A DNA stretch of 5,064 nucleotides from DASUDX01 sp036275365 (GTDB lineage Bacteria; Pseudomonadota; Gammaproteobacteria; Nevskiales; Nevskiaceae): positions 1 through 5,064 of the forward strand of contig DASUDX010000046.1 of NCBI GenBank assembly GCA_036275365.1. Reading direction: 5' to 3'. Positions 1-4,663 of this stretch are shown here, one piece after another; position 1 is the first letter of the stretch; each line of letters begins with the position of its first letter. The translations under genes and the position numbers were made by a program. A model generated the notes under the pieces. That model was not told the DNA's origin and made no database searches. It was given only the letters and a program-made list of their open reading frames with translations.

Positions 1-2
1 AG

Positions 3-125
3 CCGGTGCTGCGCAGCACCGAGGCCGGTGTGGAAGCCCGCGTGGTACCGGCCCGGTCGATCACCCGCGCCGAGTACGCGCAGGCGGCGCTGATCGCTGA
101 GGCCACCTACGGCGCCCGCGAGTAA
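3..125 (+). CDS. C-terminal end of an unrecognised protein (5' partial)
   Basis: The frame starting at base 3 stays open to the TAA at 123-125. Nearly every codon ends in G or C, as in the confirmed genes of this window, so it is most likely the 3' end of a real gene entering from the left edge. The visible 40 residues begin PVLRSTEAGVEARVV and end with EATYGARE; the last part looks helical and alanine-rich. I recognise no motif and assign no function. The gene converges on the porin gene, and a perfect 12-bp stem begins 8 bases after its stop codon. Confidence 0.65.
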   Translation, partial: PVLRSTEAGVEARVVPARSITRAEYAQAALIAEATYGARE

Positions 126-132
126 GCGGGTA

Positions 133-162
133 CCCGCTCCCGGCGTCCCTGCCGGGAGCGGG
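133..162 (+). terminator. GC-rich hairpin after the partial gene, possible terminator
   Basis: CCCGCTCCCGGC (133-144) pairs perfectly with GCCGGGAGCGGG (151-162) around a 6-base loop. It starts 8 bases after the TAA of the upstream gene, where a terminator is expected. No T run follows, so it may act as a 3'-end stabiliser or a weak terminator rather than a full intrinsic terminator. The left arm also overlaps a 14-bp palindrome at 125-138, giving an alternative fold. Confidence 0.5.
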
Positions 163-236
163 CACCGCCGCGTTGCATGACACGGCCGCAAACGCGGCAC
201 CGGCTGCCCTCTGGCGGCCGTGACGGGGATTCCAGC

Positions 237-292
237 GGGCCGCCAGCCGGCGGCCTGACTGGGGAGCGAAAAGGGCCGCCTGCCGGCGGCCC
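237..292. repeat. Two near-identical REP-like hairpins in tandem
   Basis: Bases 237-255 and 273-291 are the same 19-base unit, GGGCCGCC-N-GCCGGCGGCC, differing only at the loop base (A versus T) and spaced 36 bases apart. Each folds into a stem of at least 7 bp with a 4-base loop (AGCC or TGCC). The terminator stem at 310-327 repeats the same GGCCGCC/GGCGGCC arms with another loop. They lie in the convergent intergenic region 126-346, which holds no credible gene. They resemble a REP-type repeat cluster; how often they occur elsewhere in the genome cannot be seen here. Confidence 0.5.
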
Positions 293-303
293 CGTGCAGA
301 TAC

Positions 304-331
304 AAAAAAGGCCGCCCTCGGGCGGCCTTTT
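304..331 (-). terminator. Bidirectional intrinsic terminator of the porin gene
   Basis: The stem GGCCGCC (310-316) / GGCGGCC (321-327) has a CTCG loop and is flanked by six A's on the left (304-309) and TTTT on the right (328-331). On the - strand this gives a strong GC stem followed by TTTTTT, 15 bases after the porin stop codon. On the + strand the four-T tail may also stop read-through from the left-hand gene. Confidence 0.85.
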
Positions 332-346
332 CTGTTCGCGCGGCGG

Positions 347-1588
347 TCAGAAGGTGAACTGGAAGCGCGCGCTCACCGCATTGCCATCGGCCTGGGTGGT
401 GCCGAGCTCGTCGCCATCCGCGCTGAGCACATTGAGCATCAGACGCAGGTTCTGGTTGAGATACCAGTTGGCGCCAACGGTGGTGAGATTCACCGTCTGC
501 TCCGCCGCGCCGTTGACGCGCACATCCACCTGCTCGAGCTTGGCCACCAGCTCCACCGCGCCGTAGCGGGCGTTGGCCGGCTTGATGCGGTCGATGCGGG
601 CCGGGTACTTCTTGTACTCGCGCGATTCACCGGTGAGGGTGAAGGTGGCCTGCAGATAGCCGCCCTCGATCTCGGTATCGCCGCCCTGCTCGCCGAGGGT
701 GCGGTTGACATACTCGGCCTGCACCGACAGCGGCCCGCGGATCCAGGCCGCCTCCAGCCCGTACTGGCGGTCATCGTCGGCCACCACGGCCAGGGTCTGG
801 TTCTGGGCGGCGCTGACGCCCAGACGGGTGCCGAGGGTCAGCTCGAAATCCTCCGGCAGGCTCAGCTCGGCCACGGCCAGGCCCAGGTGCAGGGTCTGCT
901 CCTTGCCGTGCAGCGGCGCCCAGGCGCCGCGGGCGTAGTAGCCGTACTGGTCGCGCCCGTTGGCGTTCTGCAGCCCATCCTCCTGCACCGAGGCGTACCA
1001 GCTCACCGGGCCATGGGCGGTGTCGTAGACCTGGCTCAGCATCAGCCCGCTCTGGGCGATGTTGTTGGCGGTGAGATCGGTGGCGATCGAGCGCTCGATG
1101 GTGGAAATCCAGTTCGAGCTGGAGATCTCCTCCAGCGCGAAGGGCCGCTTGAAGCGCCCGCCGGTGATGTCGAACACATCGAAGCCGGTGTAGGTCAGCT
1201 GGGCCTGGTAGACATTGCTCTGGCGGGTGTCATCGAGGGTTTCGAAGACGACCGTGAAATCCCAGTCCTGGTCGATGGTGCCGCCGATGCCCAGACGGGC
1301 GCGGCGGATGCGCGTGTCGCTGGCATCGGCGCCGTCGTTGGCGTCGTTGTAGAGGCCGTCGAACATCATCGCGTCGAACTGGATGCGGCCATCCAGGGTG
1401 ATCTTGTTGCGGCCATCGGCCGATTCCACGGTCAGGCCGCCCTGGGTCTTGATCTTCCAGGGGAACGGCTCGTCCGCCGGCGCCCGCACCGGCTCGACCG
1501 GAATGGTCGGCAGGCTGGTCTGCGCCAGCGCGGGGGCGCTGAACAGGCCGAGCACGGCCAGCACCATGGCATTTCGCTGCATCTGCAT
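347..1588 (-). CDS. Phosphate-selective-type outer-membrane porin (Porin_O_P / OprP-OprO family)
   Basis: A 413-residue beta-barrel porin of the OprP/OprO family, whose known members form anion channels, best studied for phosphate and polyphosphate uptake. A Sec signal peptide covers residues 1-22, with probable cleavage after ALA before Gln23. Family-like segments are ITLDGRIQFDA (63-73), RRARLGIGG near 96-103, GRFKRPFALEEISSSN (144-159), IERS (164-167) and the NWYLNQNLRLMLN strand near 374-386. The protein ends in ...RFQFTF, and a terminal Phe is the usual BAM signal. The reading frame extends upstream to 1936, but the ATG at 1588 is chosen because AGGGAG lies 5 bases before it and the signal peptide follows at once; the upstream part is antisense to hemP. 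A hairpin terminator follows the stop. Phosphate specificity is not proven: homologues include pyrophosphate channels and porins of unknown substrate. The possible Pho box upstream favours phosphate. Confidence 0.9.
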   Translation of the reverse strand: MQMQRNAMVLAVLGLFSAPALAQTSLPTIPVEPVRAPADEPFPWKIKTQGGLTVESADGRNKITLDGRIQFDAMMFDGLYNDANDGADASDTRIRRARLGIGGTIDQDWDFTVVFETLDDTRQSNVYQAQLTYTGFDVFDITGGRFKRPFALEEISSSNWISTIERSIATDLTANNIAQSGLMLSQVYDTAHGPVSWYASVQEDGLQNANGRDQYGYYARGAWAPLHGKEQTLHLGLAVAELSLPEDFELTLGTRLGVSAAQNQTLAVVADDDRQYGLEAAWIRGPLSVQAEYVNRTLGEQGGDTEIEGGYLQATFTLTGESREYKKYPARIDRIKPANARYGAVELVAKLEQVDVRVNGAAEQTVNLTTVGANWYLNQNLRLMLNVLSADGDELGTTQADGNAVSARFQFTF

Positions 1589-1593
1589 GAGGA

Positions 1594-1599
1594 CTCCCT
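1594..1599 (-). promoter_or_regulatory. Porin ribosome binding site
   Basis: On the - strand AGGGAG stands 5 bases before the ATG at 1588 and 11 bases before a second in-frame ATG two codons later. It therefore selects the first ATG. A short inverted repeat, GCCC-ATT-GGGC (1600-1610), lies directly upstream in the presumed leader. Confidence 0.7.
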
Positions 1600-1628
1600 G
1601 CCCATTGGGCTCGTTGTGAAGCACCGAT

Positions 1629-1647
1629 TGTTTCAGTTTTGTGACGC
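1629..1647 (-). promoter_or_regulatory. Possible Pho box upstream of the porin gene
   Basis: The - strand reads GCGTCAC-AAAA-CTGAAAC-A, which has the two-repeat layout of a PhoB site (CTGTCAT, A/T-rich 4-base spacer, CTGTCAT). Both 7-mers keep only 4 of 7 consensus bases, about 13 of 19 over the whole site. It lies 40 bases upstream of the porin ATG, which is right for a site replacing the -35 box. No convincing -10 is visible at the expected place. The porin family makes PhoB control plausible; the motif alone is modest. Confidence 0.4.
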
Positions 1648-1706
1648 CTTGCGGGCGCTCGCAGGCCGGAGTCTGACGGAGGCGTCGGGTCAGGGTGATG
1701 ACGGGC

Positions 1707-1734
1707 TTGCAGTGTTTTTGAGAATCATTATTAT
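1707..1734 (+). promoter_or_regulatory. Probable sigma-70 promoter of hemP
   Basis: TTGCAG (1707-1712) as the -35 and TATTAT (1729-1734, 5 of 6 bases of TATAAT) as the -10 are separated by 16 bases. The -10 sits inside the Fur box, so bound Fur would block RNA polymerase. The start codon of hemP is 29 bases beyond the -10. Confidence 0.6.
1719..1733 (+). promoter_or_regulatory. Fur box controlling hemP and probably the hemin transporter
   Basis: TGAGAATCATTATTA matches the 7-1-7 Fur consensus TGATAATnATTATCA at 12 of 14 specified positions. It stands out as an A/T-rich island in a very GC-rich region. It overlaps the presumed -10 of hemP and lies 30 bases before the hemP ATG, as expected for iron-repressed hemin uptake genes. 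It is 131 bases upstream of the porin start, so an effect on that gene is less likely. Confidence 0.85.
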
Positions 1735-1763
1735 TTGAGAGCCACCCCGCACCGAGATCGCCC

Positions 1764-1940
1764 ATGAACACCCTCGCCCTGCCCCGCCCCTTTCTCTCCC
1801 TGCGTCCCGCCGCGCCCAGCCGGCCGCGCCTGCGCAGCGAGGAGCTGTTCCGCGGCAGCTCCGAACTGATCATCGAGCACGCCGGCCAGGAATACCGCCT
1901 GCGCCTGACCCGCAACGACAAGCTGATCCTCAACAAATAG
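1764..1940 (+). CDS. hemP: Hemin uptake protein HemP/HmuP
   Basis: A 58-residue protein with a proline/arginine-rich N-terminus (1-24) and the compact conserved HemP domain: SEELFRGSSELIIEHAG (25-41), then YRLRLTRNDKLILNK to the end. The S..LF.G...L.I.H.G..Y.LR.TR..KLILNK pattern is the family hallmark. In Bradyrhizobium and Burkholderia, HmuP is a small regulator that activates transcription of hemin uptake genes together with iron control; other HemP proteins are only known to lie in such operons. A Fur box and promoter sit directly upstream. The Shine-Dalgarno is weak (GAG 7 bases before the ATG). The start is fixed by the normal family length and by the Fur box position. Confidence 0.92.
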   Translation: MNTLALPRPFLSLRPAAPSRPRLRSEELFRGSSELIIEHAGQEYRLRLTRNDKLILNK

Positions 1941-1989
1941 CGCCCTGAGGTCCCGGCGGGTGGCGTCCCCGCCCGCCGGCGGCATCCCC

Positions 1990-2015
1990 GTCCTGGCCGC
2001 GAGGCCAGGACCTAC
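1990..2015 (-). repeat. REP-like hairpin with GTAG head between hemP and the permease gene
   Basis: GTCCTGGCC (1990-1998) and GGCCAGGAC (2003-2011) form a perfect 9-bp stem closed by a GCGA loop. On the - strand the stem is preceded directly by GTAG, the tetranucleotide head of REP elements mobilised by RAYT transposases. The 115-base gap 1941-2055 holds this element and a CCGCCGGCGG palindrome near 1973, and no gene. It may trim transcript levels between hemP and the transporter. No T run makes it a typical terminator. Confidence 0.6.
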
Positions 2016-2055
2016 CTCTCCGAACCGCCGGCCGGCGCCTGCGCGACAATCACGC

Positions 2056-3084
2056 ATGCGTCTTTCTGCCTCCGGTCTGTCGCTGGCTCTGGCCCTGCTG
2101 CTGCTGCCGGCGCTGGCCCTGCACCTGGGGCTCGGCCCCACGCCGCTCTCCGCCGGCGAGATCCTGGGCACGCTGTTCGCCGGCCCCCAGGGCGGGCTGC
2201 CGGCCACTCCGGTGGTCTGGGAGCTGCGCCTGCCGCGCGCGGTGCTGGCCCTGCTGGTGGGCGCGGCCCTCGGGATCAGCGGCGCCGCCATGCAGGGGCT
2301 GATCCGCAACCCGCTGGCCGATCCCGGGCTGATTGGCGTCAGCGGCGGCAGTGCCTGGCTGGCTGCCACCGTCCTGCTCGCCTGGCCGCTGCTGAGCCCG
2401 CAGCCGATGCCCTTCTGGGTACTGCCACTGGCGGCCTTCATCGGCGGTCTGCTGCTGGCGAGCCTGGCGCTGGGCCTTGCCCGCCGCGAGGGCGAGCTGG
2501 CCGTGGCCACGCTGCTGCTCGCGGGCCTGGCCCTGAACGCGCTGACCAGCGCCGGCATCGCCCTGAGTGCCCAGCTGGCGGACGACACCACCCTGCGCAC
2601 CCTCACCTTCTGGCTGTTCGGTGCGCTCTCCCGCAGCGGCTGGAGCGAGCTCGCCATCGGCGCGCCGCTGCTGCTGCTCGCCCTGCTGGCCCTGCCGCGC
2701 GAGGGCGCCGCCCTCAACGCCCTGCTGCTCGGCGAGACCGAAGCCCGTCATCTCGGCGTGCCGGTGGCCGCGCTGAAACGCCGGGTGCTGCTGCTGTGCG
2801 TGCTGGCGGTGGCGGTGGCGGTGGCCCTGGCGGGGATGATCGGCTTCATCGGCCTGATCGTTCCGCACACCCTGCGCCTGCTGCTGGGGCCCGATCACCG
2901 CGCGCTGCTGCCGGCCTCAGCACTGGCCGGGGGCCTGCTGCTGCTGCTCGCCGATGCCGCCGCCCGCCTGCTGCTGGCCCCGCGCGAGCTGCCGGTGGGC
3001 ATCCTCACCGCCGTGCTCGGCGCCCCGTTCTTCCTCGCCCTGCTGCTGCGCCATCGGCATCTCGGGCTGGAGCCGGATCCGTGA
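2056..3084 (+). CDS. hmuU: FecCD-family ABC transporter permease, probably hemin (HmuU type)
   Basis: A 342-residue inner-membrane permease, normal length for the FecCD/BtuC family, which imports hemin, siderophores or cobalamin from a periplasmic binding protein. Family signatures are clear: GAALGISGAAMQGLIRNPLA (69-88) running into DPGLIGVSGGSA, the LLGETEARHLGV coupling-helix segment (224-235) that contacts the ATPase, GFIGLIVPHTLR (263-274), and the LAPRELPVGILTAVLGAPFF stretch (307-326). Hydrophobic helices span most of the protein, the first at about 8-27. The open frame reaches back to a GTG at 1960, but that would put the REP hairpin inside the gene. The ATG at 2056 starts directly before helix 1, although I see no good Shine-Dalgarno for it. 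The stop overlaps the next gene's GTG start. HemP next door makes hemin the likeliest substrate; siderophore or B12 cannot be excluded. Confidence 0.88.
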   Translation: MRLSASGLSLALALLLLPALALHLGLGPTPLSAGEILGTLFAGPQGGLPATPVVWELRLPRAVLALLVGAALGISGAAMQGLIRNPLADPGLIGVSGGSAWLAATVLLAWPLLSPQPMPFWVLPLAAFIGGLLLASLALGLARREGELAVATLLLAGLALNALTSAGIALSAQLADDTTLRTLTFWLFGALSRSGWSELAIGAPLLLLALLALPREGAALNALLLGETEARHLGVPVAALKRRVLLLCVLAVAVAVALAGMIGFIGLIVPHTLRLLLGPDHRALLPASALAGGLLLLLADAAARLLLAPRELPVGILTAVLGAPFFLALLLRHRHLGLEPDP

Positions 3085-3899
3085 ACACACGCCCCAAGGG
3101 GCCCGGGCTCAATGCACACGCGGTCCATCTGCCGGGGCCGGTGCGGCCGCGCCTGCAGGCGGTGGATCTGTCGCTCGCCCCGGGCGAGGTGCTGGCGCTG
3201 ATCGGTCCGAATGGCGCGGGCAAGTCCAGCCTGCTGGGGCTGCTGGCGGGCGATCGTCCCCCGCAGGCGGGGGCGATCTGGCTCGACGGCGCACCGTTAT
3301 CCAGCTATGACGACCGCGAGCAGGCGCAGCGGCGGGCGGTGATGCGCCAAGGCGATGGGCTGGGCTTTGCCTTCCGCGTCGAGGAAGTGGTGGCGCTCGG
3401 GCTGCAGGTGCGGGCCCTCCCCGATCGCGGCGCCCGCGCCGCGGCGCTTGATCAGGCGCTGCAGGCCGCGGATGCCCAGAGCCTGCGCGGCCGGCTCTAC
3501 ACCCAGCTCTCCGCCGGCGAGCGCATGCGGGTGCGATTCGCCCGGGCGCTGGCCCAGCTCGGCGAAGCCCCGCGCAGCCGGCCGGCCTATCTGCTGATGG
3601 ACGAACCCACCGCCGCGCTGGATCTCGCCCACCAGCACCAGCTGCTGGCCATGTGCCGTTGCCTCGCGGCCGGCGGGGTTGGTGTGCTGGTGATCCTGCA
3701 CGACCTCGCGCTCGCGGCCAGCTACGCCGACCGCGTCTGCCTGCTGCATGAGGGCCGCTGCGTGGCCAGCGGCTCGCCCCGCCAGGCCCTCACCCGCACG
3801 ATTCTCAGCGAGGTCTACGGCCTGCCCGTGGCGCTGGACTGGAGCGCCGGCGGCGCACCGCGTCTACAGGTGCAGCCGCCGTTCATGCCGCGCGCCTAG
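3081..3899 (+). CDS. hmuV: ABC transporter ATP-binding protein, probably hemin importer HmuV
   Basis: A 272-residue cytoplasmic ATPase that would power the permease encoded just upstream. Motifs in order: Walker A GPNGAGKS (42-49), Q-loop Gln90, signature LSAGE (143-147), Walker B YLLMDEP (170-176), D-loop AALD (178-181) and switch His207 in ILHDLALAA. The Gly of the usual LSGGE/LSGGQ signature is Ala here. The C-terminal part (LLHEGRCVASGSPRQALT, then a Tyr-Gly-Leu-Pro-Val end) is typical of HmuV/FecE-type ATPases. The start is a GTG at 3081 that overlaps the permease TGA as GTGA, with GGAG 8 bases upstream, indicating translational coupling. With hemP this gives a hemin importer lacking its HmuT binding protein in the window. 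An HmuV role is favoured over BtuD or FecE by context only. Confidence 0.88.
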   Translation: MNTRPKGPGLNAHAVHLPGPVRPRLQAVDLSLAPGEVLALIGPNGAGKSSLLGLLAGDRPPQAGAIWLDGAPLSSYDDREQAQRRAVMRQGDGLGFAFRVEEVVALGLQVRALPDRGARAAALDQALQAADAQSLRGRLYTQLSAGERMRVRFARALAQLGEAPRSRPAYLLMDEPTAALDLAHQHQLLAMCRCLAAGGVGVLVILHDLALAASYADRVCLLHEGRCVASGSPRQALTRTILSEVYGLPVALDWSAGGAPRLQVQPPFMPRA

Positions 3900-3936
3900 G
3901 CCCGGCCTGGCCAGGGCGACTGCACCTTGGTGACAC

Positions 3937-3967
3937 GGCTGGCGCGCCATGGCACGAACGCCAGGCC
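3937..3967. other. Imperfect hairpin downstream of hmuV
   Basis: CTGGCG (3939-3944) pairs with CGCCAG (3959-3964), and GG (3937-3938) with CC (3966-3967) past one bulged base. It lies 38 bases after the hmuV stop, in the 122-base stretch between the hemin operon and the first attC-like site. It may end the hmuUV transcript, but there is no T run. I see no gene in 3900-4090. Confidence 0.3.
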
Positions 3968-4021
3968 ACCCTTCTCCCGCTCATGCGCTCGAAACACACA
4001 GACCCGGGCCGCTCGTGGGCG

Positions 4022-4082
4022 AGCCAACGCCCAGGTTCACCGGCGGGTCCGCGAGGCGGACCCGCCGATGAAACCGTTGGTC
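4022..4082 (-). other. attC-like recombination site after the cupin gene
   Basis: On the - strand the site runs from GACCAAC (R'' box) to GTTGGCT (R' box, close to GTTRRRY; cleavage expected after its G). Inside are L-box arms TTCA (4036-4039) / TGAA (4069-4072) with flanking GG/CC pairing that leaves one extra A bulged, then a perfect 12-bp terminal stem CGGCGGGTCCGC (4041-4052) / GCGGACCCGCCG (4056-4067) with a GAG loop. Size (61 bp), orientation just after a gene, the GGGCGTTGG ending and the bulged base all fit integron attC sites. The last R' position before Y is C rather than a purine. A plain terminator is the alternative, but there is no T run. Confidence 0.65.
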
Positions 4083-4597
4083 AAGCCTCACTACCGGGCG
4101 GACCCTTCAGCGGGTATGGCATCAAGCGGTGACTCGAACGCGATGAACAGCACACAGGGCGCACCCTTGGCACAAACCGCTTCATGCGGCTTGTTCGCCG
4201 GCCCATAGGCATAGGTACCGACTTCCAGCCTCGCGGTCGGCTGGCCTTCATAGGTGACATCCAACTGCCCCGACACCAGCACCATGCGTTCTGCCGATGT
4301 ATGGGTGTGGCTGGGGATGGTGGCGCCGGCTGGCACCTTCAAGAAAACATCCACATTCGGCTTTGCAGGATCGCCATGAAGCACCGCGATCTCGCAGCCT
4401 TTCGGCATGAACGGAGGACACGGCCCCCAGTTGAGCTGTGGGTCTTTGAATGTATACGCAAGCGCTGGCTGCGCCGATGATTCCTGTGCGGACGCGGGAG
4501 AAGAGGCGATGAGCAGGACAGCCGAGCAAAGCACTGACAATGGCTTCAACATTTCATGTCTCCGTTATGTAGATGGCCACTATGGGCCGGGACCCAA
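4028..4597 (-). mobile_element. Integron gene cassette carrying a secreted cupin gene
   Basis: The unit runs from the TT of one attC-like R' box (4597) to the G of the next (4028): 570 bp, a typical cassette size. It contains one gene followed closely by its own attC, the standard one-gene-one-attC layout. Both flanking sites point the same way. Its GC content is visibly below that of the hmuUV genes next to it. To the left the array seems to end, since host genes follow within about 130 bases. Confidence 0.6.
4091..4552 (-). CDS. Secreted or periplasmic cupin-domain protein (cassette gene)
   Basis: A 153-residue single-domain cupin with a Sec signal peptide (1-22, cleavage expected after SPASA before Gln23). 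Cupin motif 1 is complete: G76-(5)-H82-T-H84-(3)-E88-(6)-G95, and motif 2 is G112-(5)-P118...H123. His82, His84, Glu88 and His123 would bind one metal ion. Four cysteines remain in the mature protein (45, 53, 127, 133), which could form two disulfides in the periplasm. Substrate and reaction are unknown; small cupins include dioxygenases, isomerases and plain metal or ligand binders. The ATG at 4552 has GGAG 7 bases upstream. An out-of-frame ATG 5 bases earlier gives only a three-codon ORF. The stop lies 8 bases before the attC-like site, so this is probably an integron cassette gene. The fold is secure, the function is not. Confidence 0.85.
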   Translation of the reverse strand: MLKPLSVLCSAVLLIASSPASAQESSAQPALAYTFKDPQLNWGPCPPFMPKGCEIAVLHGDPAKPNVDVFLKVPAGATIPSHTHTSAERMVLVSGQLDVTYEGQPTARLEVGTYAYGPANKPHEAVCAKGAPCVLFIAFESPLDAIPAEGSAR

Positions 4598-4663
4598 CGC
4601 CGGCACTCAGCAACGGTCTGAGCGCGAAGCGCGAGAACCGTCACCTGAAGCGCGCTGTTGCGC
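4592..4663 (-). other. attC-like recombination site after the small membrane protein gene
   Basis: On the - strand the site runs from GCGCAAC (R'') to GTTGGGT (R', a perfect GTTRRRY match). On the + strand, R' complement ACCCAAC (4592-4598) is followed by a 7-base spacer. L arm CTCAG (4606-4610) then pairs with CTGAAG (4645-4650), leaving one A bulged. Next come ACGGT (4613-4617) / ACCGT (4637-4641) and an inner CGCG-AAG-CGCG hairpin. A 6-base spacer leads to GTTGCGC (4657-4663). The ending CTGAGTGCCGGCGTTGGGT on the - strand closely resembles attC ends known from pseudomonad chromosomal integrons. The site overlaps the end of the upstream gene. Confidence 0.65.

Noticed and set aside
887..1738. 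Long open frame on the + strand across the porin gene (283 codons)
   Set aside because: It is antisense to a convincing porin with signal peptide and family motifs. Long mirror frames are common in GC-rich DNA, and its translation has no recognisable features.
1589..1936. N-terminal extension of the porin up to 1936
   Set aside because: It would bury the signal peptide inside the protein and overlap hemP antisense. A good Shine-Dalgarno marks the ATG at 1588.
1960..2055. N-terminal extension of the permease from the GTG at 1960
   Set aside because: The added 32 residues are Pro/Arg/Ala-rich, come partly from a REP hairpin, and precede a normal FecCD start with its first helix.
1731..2717. 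Long open frame on the - strand across hemP and the permease (328 codons)
   Set aside because: It is antisense to two well-supported genes and crosses the Fur box edge and REP element. The Ser/Arg/Ala-rich translation is typical of a shadow frame.
2806..2823. Three tandem GCGGTG hexamers in the permease gene
   Set aside because: They encode alternating Val and Ala in a membrane helix and are explained by composition. Slippage is possible, but nothing suggests it is used.
4041..4067. The 12-bp hairpin after the cupin gene as an ordinary terminator
   Set aside because: No T run follows on either strand, and the flanking R and L boxes with a bulged base fit an attC site better. It might still slow transcription.
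4546..4557. Three-codon ORF (Met-Lys-Cys) overlapping the cupin start
   Set aside because: Its ATG is only 2 bases from the GGAG, too close for initiation, while the cupin ATG is at 7 bases. It is likely incidental.
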